This document shows, in pieces, positions 50,056 to 55,477 of a DNA stretch of 55,477 bases; position 1 is the first letter of the stretch; every line of letters begins with the position of its first letter. The notes below the pieces were generated by a model, which worked only from the letters and a program-made list of their open reading frames with translations, made no database searches and had not been told where the DNA came from. The DNA comes from Clostridiales bacterium (GTDB taxonomy: Bacteria; Acidobacteriota; Aminicenantia; Aminicenantales; UBA8522): the NCBI GenBank assembly GCA_029907205.1, contig JARYMI010000022.1, positions 1 through 55,477 on the forward strand. Direction: 5' to 3'. A program made the translations under genes and the position numbers.

Positions 50056-51371
50056 GCCGTCTTCTTCCTTTTTGCCTGGGCGATCTTGTTTTTCCCCAGG
50101 CGCATCCAGTGCACCAAAGGGATTCTGGAAGGACATGCGTACTGGCAGCAGCCGCACTCGACGCAGTCAAGGACCCCCCATTTTTCGGCCTCGGGCCACA
50201 TTTCACGCTGGACAAACTTGGCCAGGAGCGTGGGCAAGAGACCCATTGGGCAGTGGTCGACGCAACGGCCGCAGCGGATGCACGGATATTCGGCAGCCGG
50301 GAAAGCTGTTCGCCAGGCCAAGATGCCGGATGTCCCCTTTATGATAGGGGTGTCGAGCGACCACTGAGCCAGCCCCATCATCGGGCCGCCCATGACGACC
50401 AGGTTGATATCTTCGGCCAGGCCTCCGCAGAAATTCACGGCGTCCTGAAAAAGAGTCCCGATCCGGACGAGCAGGTTTTTTGGCTCGCCGATTCCAGAGC
50501 CAGCCACGGTGATCACTCTCTCAACTAAGGGCTTTCCAAGAGAAACAGCTTCCCAGATGGCCTTGGCCGTTCCGACGTTCTGGACCAGAACGCCGACGTC
50601 AAAGGGGAGTCCGCCGCGAGGAACTTCCCGGCGGAGAAGGGCCGAAATCAAATTCTTTTCCGCGCCCTGGGGGTATTTCGTCTTGAGCAGGACGATATCG
50701 GCGTGAATCCCGTCCAGATGACGGCGCATCATTTCAGCAGCCCGGAGCTTGTTGTCCTCAACAGCGACAATGACTTTGATGGCGCCAGAAGCGATACGGA
50801 CCAACTCAGCGCCGCGCAGGACATCGAGCGGATTCTCGACCATCAGCCTGTAGTCGGCGGTGAGCATCGGCTCACATTCGCAGCCGTTAATGATGAGGGT
50901 ATCAATCGGCTTATCCTTGGGCGGGGCCAGTTTGACGGCTGTCGGAAAGGCAGCGCCGCCGAGCCCTACGACTCCTGCTTCCCTCACCCGGTCGCGGATT
51001 TCATCGGCGGAGAGCGAAAAAGGGTCGGCAGCCGGTTTTAAGTCGGGTGAGAGCCGGTCCTGGCCGTCGTTGGCGATGCTGACGGCGGTCACGGGATAGC
51101 CACCCGGATGGTTATAGTCTTCGACGGCGAGCACCTTTCCGGACACGCTGGCATGGACGTTGGCAGAAAAAAGGGTTTTGCCCTGGCCGATTTTCTGGCC
51201 GAGTAAAACCTCCTCTCCTTTCTTAACCAGAGGCTCGGCCGGAGTGCCGAAATGCTGATGGAGCGGGATGACCACTTTTTCGGGCGGGGGCAGAATGACA
51301 ATGGGCTTGTCCATGGTCGCGTCTTTGGCATCATGAGGATGGACACCGCGGGGAAAGGTTGGGGTCTTCAT
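50052..51371 (-). CDS. rnfC: Electron transport complex subunit RnfC
   Basis: 439 residues from ATG 51371 (AGGTGG close upstream; GTG 51377 is an alternative). N-terminal TFPRGVHPHDAKD and a biotinyl/lipoyl-like region, then the NADH/FMN-binding domain (GVVGLGGAAFPTAVKL, DTLIINGCECEPMLTADYRLM) and two 4Fe-4S motifs, CIRCGRCVDHCP and CVECGCCQYACP. It is the NADH-facing subunit and first gene of a nine-gene operon through apbE. Confidence 0.96.
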   Translation of the reverse strand: MKTPTFPRGVHPHDAKDATMDKPIVILPPPEKVVIPLHQHFGTPAEPLVKKGEEVLLGQKIGQGKTLFSANVHASVSGKVLAVEDYNHPGGYPVTAVSIANDGQDRLSPDLKPAADPFSLSADEIRDRVREAGVVGLGGAAFPTAVKLAPPKDKPIDTLIINGCECEPMLTADYRLMVENPLDVLRGAELVRIASGAIKVIVAVEDNKLRAAEMMRRHLDGIHADIVLLKTKYPQGAEKNLISALLRREVPRGGLPFDVGVLVQNVGTAKAIWEAVSLGKPLVERVITVAGSGIGEPKNLLVRIGTLFQDAVNFCGGLAEDINLVVMGGPMMGLAQWSLDTPIIKGTSGILAWRTAFPAAEYPCIRCGRCVDHCPMGLLPTLLAKFVQREMWPEAEKWGVLDCVECGCCQYACPSRIPLVHWMRLGKNKIAQAKRKKTA

Positions 51372-51402
51372 TGCCACCTGCGAAGTTTTAAGGCATCTTA
51401 AA

Positions 51403-51419
51403 GTTAATTTATTATTAAC
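51403..51419. promoter_or_regulatory. Inverted repeat upstream of rnfC
   Basis: GTTAAT-TTATT-ATTAAC, six-base arms with a five-base spacer, 32 to 48 bases before the rnfC ATG in the rnfC/GNAT divergent spacer. It recalls a Rex-type site (TTAAC half-sites) but the spacing differs. Possible redox operator. Confidence 0.35.
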
Positions 51420-51534
51420 AATCCATGAATTTTGTCAAATGCCGCCGCAAAGAGAAAGGTTGCCTCTGCGGGTTTGTCTGGAGTAAAATGAGCGCCAGAA
51501 AGTGGACGAACACCGCCTGACAAGGGAGGTGAAA

Positions 51535-52659
51535 ATGGCCGTTGAAGTCAGGGAAGTCAAAGACAAAAGAGACTTGAAAACATTTATTTATCTTCCAGAG
51601 AAAATCCACGCCGGACACGCCAACTGGGTTCATCCGATCTACGTGAACGAATGGAAATACTTTGGCTCGAAGAAGAACAAAGCCTTCCAGTACTGCCAGA
51701 CCATTCTCCTGCTGGCCTTCAGGGGGAAAGAAGCGGTGGGGCGAGTCATGGGCATCATCAACTCGCGCTACAACGAATACAGGAATGAAAAAGTCGGCCG
51801 GTTTGGCTTCCTCGAAACGTGGGAAGACCAGGAGGTCGTTCATGCCCTTCTCAGCCGCGTGGAGGAATGGGCGCGAGGCCTGGGCATGACGAGGATCGTC
51901 GGCCCGTATGGGTTCTCCGACCAGGACCCGGAGGGCTTTCTCATCGAAGGGTTTGAGCATCGGGCGACGATCGCCACGTACTACAATTTCGATTGGATGC
52001 CGCGCCTGGTGGAGAACGAAGGCTACAGCAAGGACATCGATTATTACGTCTACAAGCTCGATGTCCCCAAAGAGCTGCCTGGGTTTTACAAAAAAATCTT
52101 TGAGCGGGCGGAAAAACGAGGGAGTTTCAAGGTCGTCGAGTTCCGCAGCCGCAAGGAGATAAAACCCTGGATCAGGCCCGTCCTCAGCCTGATGAACGAA
52201 TGCTACACAGGCAGCGACATCTACGGGTTCGCGCCGCTCGATGAAAAAGAGATGGACGACCTGGCCAAGAGATACCTGCCCATCCTCGACCCGCGGTTCG
52301 TCAAAGTTGTGACCAAAGACGGAGAACCCGTGGCTTTCATCGTCGGCATGCCGGACATGACCGCAGGAATCCAAAAAGCAAAGGGCCGGCTTTTCCCATT
52401 TGGGTTTATTAAGATTTTGCGGGCAGCGAAAAAGACCAAACAACTTGACCTCCTCCTCGGCGCGATCAAGGAGAAATACCGCGGCATGGGGCTCGACGTC
52501 ATGATGGGCGTCAAGATGATTATGTCAGCCCAGGAAGCGGGAATGAAGATCATGGACGCGCACCACGAAATGGAGACGAACGTCCGGGTCAGGGCGGAGA
52601 TGGAAAAGATGGGGGGCAAGGTCTACAAGCGCTTCCGCGTCTTCCAGAAAGTCCTCTGA
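51535..52659 (+). CDS. GNAT-like acetyltransferase family protein
   Basis: 374 residues from ATG 51535 (GGGAGG upstream). The N-terminal half (LAFRGKEAVGRVMGIINSRYNEY and then VEEWARGLGMTRIVGPYGF) and the C-terminal part (VAFIVGMPDM, KEKYRGMGLDVMMGVKMI) look like two GNAT-fold halves. Proteins like this are annotated as hypothetical N-acetyltransferases; the substrate is unknown. It appears monocistronic. Confidence 0.7.
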   Translation: MAVEVREVKDKRDLKTFIYLPEKIHAGHANWVHPIYVNEWKYFGSKKNKAFQYCQTILLLAFRGKEAVGRVMGIINSRYNEYRNEKVGRFGFLETWEDQEVVHALLSRVEEWARGLGMTRIVGPYGFSDQDPEGFLIEGFEHRATIATYYNFDWMPRLVENEGYSKDIDYYVYKLDVPKELPGFYKKIFERAEKRGSFKVVEFRSRKEIKPWIRPVLSLMNECYTGSDIYGFAPLDEKEMDDLAKRYLPILDPRFVKVVTKDGEPVAFIVGMPDMTAGIQKAKGRLFPFGFIKILRAAKKTKQLDLLLGAIKEKYRGMGLDVMMGVKMIMSAQEAGMKIMDAHHEMETNVRVRAEMEKMGGKVYKRFRVFQKVL

Positions 52660-52806
52660 CCGAAAAATGAAAAAGTTTTCTAACGTATTAGGCTGCCTGG
52701 CTTTTTTGATTCTGTACGTGGATCAGTTCAGCGGTCTATAACTCCCACCTGCGCCTTCCTCGGTTCTAATCGATTCCTTCTCGTTAACCATGAAAGGAGA
52801 AAAAAG

Positions 52807-53943
52807 ATGAAGGTCGTCGTTCTTGGCGCTGGACTGGTGGGGAAAGCTGTCGCTTTGGACCTGGCGGCGGACGGTAAATTTCACGTTTCGGCCGTTGACC
52901 TGAAAAAAGAAACTTTGGATGACCTCAGAAATAAAGGGTTAACGTCGGTGGAGCAGAGAGACCTCTCCCGACCGGATGAGGTTAAAAGAGCAGTTAAGTC
53001 CTTCGACCTTGTCATTAACGCTGTTCCCGGCTTTCTCGGGTTTGGTACTCTAAAGGCTTGCCTTGAAGCCGGAAAGAATGTCATCGACATCGCCTTTTCG
53101 CCTGAAGATCCCTTTGAGCTCGACGGCCTGTGCAAGAGGAAAGGGATAACGGCGGTCGTCGATTGTGGAGTGGCTCCCGGCCTCAGCAACATCCTGGCAG
53201 GGCACGCCTTGACAAGGATGGATAAAGGTGAATCGCTGGTCATTTATGTGGGAGGCCTCCCGGTTGTCCGGAAGTGGCCCTTCGAATACAAGACCGTCTT
53301 TTCTCCATCTGATGTCATAGAAGAATACTTAAGGCCAGCCCGTTTCAAAGAAAACGGGGAGATGATCATCCGGCCGGCTCTTTCCGACCCTGAGCTCGTC
53401 GAATTTGAGGGCGTGGGCACTCTGGAAGCGTTTAACTCTGACGGGTTGAGAACCCTGCTGAAGACTTTGCCCATCCCAAACATGAAGGAAAAAACGCTCC
53501 GCTATCCCGGCCATCGGGAAAAAATGGCTATCCTCAAAGAGGCGGGGTTGTTTGACACTCAACCGCTAAACATAAACGGAAAAGAAATTACGCCTCGGGA
53601 CATAACCGCTGAGGTTCTTTTTTCTAGGCTTAAACTTCAGCCAGGAGAAGAAGACCTGACGATTATGCGGGTTGTGATCACCGGCAAAAAGAGCGACCAC
53701 CCCCTGACCCTTACCTATGATCTTTGCGATCGTTTTGATCAAAAGGCGGGGTTCCATAGCATGGCTCGAACGACTGGATTCACCGCTGCCATGGCAGCCA
53801 GGGCGTTCGGTCTGGGCATGATTAAAAATCTTGGGATAACACCGCCAGAATTCTTGGGGTTCGACCCGGAATGCTACCACTTCATCCTCAGTGGGTTGGA
53901 AGAGCGCGGCGTTCGCGTAAAGGAGAACATGGATTCAAGATAA
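52807..53943 (+). CDS. Saccharopine dehydrogenase-like / lysine 6-dehydrogenase-like oxidoreductase
   Basis: 378 residues. Rossmann start VVVLGAGLVGKAVALDLA, AVDLKKETLDDL, INAVPGFLGFGTLKACLEAG, VVDCGVAPGLSNILAGHAL and the catalytic-domain segment HREKMAILKEAGLFD are those of the Lys9/lysine 6-dehydrogenase group. It probably reduces or oxidises an amino-acid-linked substrate with NAD(P). AGGAG lies seven bases before the ATG. Alone; exact substrate not clear. Confidence 0.82.
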   Translation: MKVVVLGAGLVGKAVALDLAADGKFHVSAVDLKKETLDDLRNKGLTSVEQRDLSRPDEVKRAVKSFDLVINAVPGFLGFGTLKACLEAGKNVIDIAFSPEDPFELDGLCKRKGITAVVDCGVAPGLSNILAGHALTRMDKGESLVIYVGGLPVVRKWPFEYKTVFSPSDVIEEYLRPARFKENGEMIIRPALSDPELVEFEGVGTLEAFNSDGLRTLLKTLPIPNMKEKTLRYPGHREKMAILKEAGLFDTQPLNINGKEITPRDITAEVLFSRLKLQPGEEDLTIMRVVITGKKSDHPLTLTYDLCDRFDQKAGFHSMARTTGFTAAMAARAFGLGMIKNLGITPPEFLGFDPECYHFILSGLEERGVRVKENMDSR

Positions 53944-54129
53944 ATTAAAGGCGCCAGCCGAGCAGGTTATAGAAGGAGAGCAGCCAGAGAAAGACAACGA
54001 TGGTCTTTTTCATTTTAGACACTGATACAGCTTTTATCTCAGTTATTCCTGGTGGGAACAAGCGAAGAGTTGTTTTTCGATATCAGAGCCGTCCTGAAGC
54101 CAAGGGGATAAATTCTTTATCAACGCCTC

Positions 54130-54158
54130 TTGACAAGAAAAAAGTGATCAAGTAAGCT
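54130..54158 (+). promoter_or_regulatory. Possible sigma-70 promoter of arsR
   Basis: TTGACA (54130-54135), 17 bases, TAAGCT (54153-54158). The -35 is perfect, the -10 weak. The palindrome just downstream would cover the start site, as expected for a repressed promoter. Confidence 0.45.
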
Positions 54159-54163
54159 AAAAG

Positions 54164-54183
54164 ATATGATAATATTATCATAT
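54164..54183. promoter_or_regulatory. 20-base perfect palindrome, ArsR-type operator
   Basis: ATATGATAATATTATCATAT is perfectly self-complementary and ends 15 bases before the arsR ATG. ArsR/SmtB repressors bind such AT-rich dyads at their own promoters. The operator role is inferred from position. Confidence 0.75.
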
Positions 54184-54198
54184 GTTCATAGTTAAGCC

Positions 54199-54549
54199 AT
54201 GACCAAGACACTCGACATCTTGAGCGGGCTGGCCAATGAAAGCCGCCTCCGCGTATTTTTGGTTCTCTTGGAAAGGGACTTTTGCGTGTGTGAGCTGCAG
54301 GAGATCCTGGACATGGAGCAATCCCGTCTTTCCCACCAGCTGCGCATTTTAAAGTTTTATGGCTTAGTTGAGGCCAGGCAAGAGGGCAGATGGATTGTTT
54401 ACACCGTTTCAGAGGAAGTCCGGAAGAATCCGGTTGTTCAGTCGATCAAGGATAGCGCTGAACTCTCTCCATCCATGAAGCGAAAAATTCCTCAGGTCAG
54501 GATCAGAGGAATCAGAAAGAATAAGAAGTCTACCTCAAGAAGGGAGTAA
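54199..54549 (+). CDS. ArsR-family metalloregulatory repressor
   Basis: 116 residues. Winged helix with LANESRLRVFLVLLERDFCVCELQEIL and SRLSHQLRILKFYGLVEARQEGRWIVY. The CVCEL cysteine pair is the classic arsenic-binding position. The C-terminus is basic. No ribosome site precedes the ATG at 54199. It lies five bases before the ArsP-type permease, so the pair forms an arsenic or metal resistance operon. Confidence 0.9.
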   Translation: MTKTLDILSGLANESRLRVFLVLLERDFCVCELQEILDMEQSRLSHQLRILKFYGLVEARQEGRWIVYTVSEEVRKNPVVQSIKDSAELSPSMKRKIPQVRIRGIRKNKKSTSRRE

Positions 54550-54554
54550 CAAGA

Positions 54555-55130
54555 ATGATCTGGGAGATTATCACGGGAGGCTTCATTGCTCTAAAGGAAT
54601 ACATCGCTCTCCATGTCCTGACCTGTCTCATTCCCGCTTTTCTGCTGGCCGGCGCCATGGTCAGCTTTATTTCCAAGGAAGCGATTATCCGCTATCTGGG
54701 GGCTGCCGCGAATCGCATCTATTCTTTTCTTTTAGCCTCAGTAAGCAGTTTTTTTGTCGCTGTTTGTTCCTGCACGGTGATTCCTGTGGCCAGCGGGTTG
54801 TATTATCAGGGAGCGGGTATCGGCTCGTCCTTTATCATCCTCTGGGTTGCCCCGGCCGCCAACATCTTGGCCTTGATGTACACGGGGGCCATTCTCGGCT
54901 ATAACATGGCCCTCATCAGGGTCATCGCGGCTTTGCTGATGGCCTTTGTGGTCGGAGGCATTATGAGCACCTTTTTTCTCAAAGAGGAGAGAGGCCGCGA
55001 GTTTCAGATAGAGACCGAAAGCAAAAGAATCATAAAGCGGAACGATATCGTTTTGCTTCTTCTCATTCCCCCACGTTCGACAGTCACAAACATGCGACAG
55101 TTGCGTACTCTAATAATATCAATAACTTAG
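54555..55130 (+). pseudogene. ArsP-type permease, truncated by an IS insertion
   Basis: The first about 171 residues are a permease of the ArsP/DUF318 family: five membrane helices and the Cys motif AVCSCTVIPVASGLYY (about 73-89), followed by the WVAPAANILALMYTGAIL segment. Usual length is 300-400 residues. The frame turns foreign at about 55068 (PPRSTVTNMRQ) and ends at 55130 in IS sequence, so the second half of the protein is lost or lies beyond the window. It was probably the efflux partner of the adjacent ArsR. Confidence 0.82.
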
Positions 55131-55477
55131 GGTTGAATCAAAATTTTGGCGTGTGCCTAAAGGTTTAGGCCTTCAAACGGACGTCAATAAACGCCGGCGG
55201 CGCAGCTATGTTCAATCGATTCAATATGTTAACCTGGTCAGCCGTCAGTTCCGTCCGCCGCAGAATGCGACCGTCTTTTGAGGAAAATTCTCCCAAATGG
55301 CATCGTTCCATAACCGGGCGGATTCGATCCCATGTTTCCCCCGTCTCCCGCTCCGCGATCCGGACAAGAAGGAGCGCCAGAGAGCAGAGAAGCACGTGGG
55401 CTTGAATGCGTTCGTCCTTGCGATGATAGAGAGGCCGGAGCTCGAGCGTTGTCTTCAGGGTTCTGAACGCTCTCTCC
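55068..55477 (-). mobile_element. IS1634/IS4-like insertion sequence, left part
   Basis: From about 55068 the permease reading breaks into non-coding sequence, then a transposase C-terminus on the minus strand. The exact end is not fixed, since the other terminal repeat is outside the window. The terminal about 100 bases contain repeated CGACAG motifs and a small perfect hairpin (55155-55161 with 55164-55170). Confidence 0.75.
55165..55477 (-). CDS. IS1634-family transposase, C-terminal fragment
   Basis: Partial; it continues past the right edge and no start is visible. The frame reads ERAFRTLKTTLELRPLYHRK then DERIQAHVLLCSLALLLVRI, and on through ETGETW to the stop at 55165. The ExxFRxxKxxLxxRPxYH and RIxAHxxLCxLALLL pattern is the C-terminal DDE end of IS1634/IS4-type transposases. 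It is opposite in sense to the permease it interrupts. Confidence 0.88.
   Translation of the reverse strand, partial: ERAFRTLKTTLELRPLYHRKDERIQAHVLLCSLALLLVRIAERETGETWDRIRPVMERCHLGEFSSKDGRILRRTELTADQVNILNRLNIAAPPAFIDVRLKA

Larger units (their letters stand above)
53944..54198. other. Intergenic region upstream of arsR
   Basis: 255 bases. The right part holds the arsR promoter and operator. The rest shows only a 22-codon hydrophobic frame on the minus strand (53945-54013) without a ribosome site, which I do not call. Confidence 0.6.

Noticed and set aside
52667-52741. 24-codon plus-strand ORF after the GNAT-like gene, beginning MKKFSNVLG
   Set aside because: Hydrophobic but short, no ribosome site at proper distance, no neighbour logic.
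53945-54013. 22-codon hydrophobic ORF on the minus strand
   Set aside because: No ribosome site or promoter, too short to judge.
55155-55170. GCCTAAA/TTTAGGC hairpin as a terminator
   Set aside because: No T-tract follows on either strand; treated as part of the IS end.
1-55477. CRISPR arrays, phage or toxin-antitoxin modules, rRNA genes
   Set aside because: I saw no regular spaced repeats, phage structural genes, recognisable toxin-antitoxin pairs or rRNA in the window.

Overview
The window looks like a chromosomal segment of a Gram-negative (diderm), mainly anaerobic bacterium of moderate GC content. Supporting features are LPS heptose genes (waaF, gmhB), an MCE lipid transporter, outer-membrane barrels, a TolC-type efflux pump, a LolB-like lipoprotein, the MEP isoprenoid pathway and a complete Rnf complex. 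The protein mix (DUF5916 barrel, PIN-TRAM membrane protein, MEMO-AMMECR1 fusion, many ECF and sigma-54 signals) recalls Acidobacteriota or Candidatus Aminicenantes. That placement is an inference; there is no 16S rRNA gene here.

Layout. (1) 1-8763, minus strand: an eight-gene run led by an ECF sigma factor and its zinc anti-sigma factor, then a Spy/CpxP-like protein, a MacA-type adaptor, MacB-type ATPase and permease, a TolC protein and a DUF5916 barrel. (2) 8908-11568: a small secreted protein, a MocA/XdhC pair for molybdenum hydroxylase maturation, and a small orphan gene. (3) 11722-16412, plus strand: a sigma-54 promoter with an upstream dyad drives a secreted Ca-binding-like protein, a barrel, a small periplasmic protein, a histidine kinase and an NtrC-type regulator. 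(4) 16998-29881, minus strand: a long housekeeping run lolB-ispE-tRNA-Gln-prs-rplY-pth-rpsF-rpsR-rplI-dnaB-mlaE-mlaF-mlaD-radA-yacL-ispD-ispF. (5) 30330-36211: a 44-residue membrane peptide, an exported MEMO-AMMECR1 fusion, a zinc ribbon protein, then waaF-gmhB-relA/spoT. (6) 36221-41684: rpmB and folD on minus; a second sigma-54-like promoter precedes two lipoproteins and a 983-residue protease/propeller/barrel protein. (7) 41740-44409: dnaA-dnaN with DnaA-box-like repeats. (8) 44406-51371, minus: rnfCDGEAB with rseC, a NusG-II protein and apbE, nearly all overlapping. (9) 51535-55477: a GNAT-like protein, a saccharopine-dehydrogenase-like enzyme, then arsR and an ArsP-type permease cut by an IS1634-like element that runs off the right edge.

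Most notable. A set of ECF-type promoters of identical geometry (-35, exactly 16 bp, -10) lies before the sigma operon and before two small orphan genes, suggesting a local regulon. The 11.6-16.4 kb sigma-54 circuit looks self-contained and has no name I recognise; it is the best candidate for an undescribed envelope-sensing system. The tRNA-Gln gene contains the ispE stop codon.
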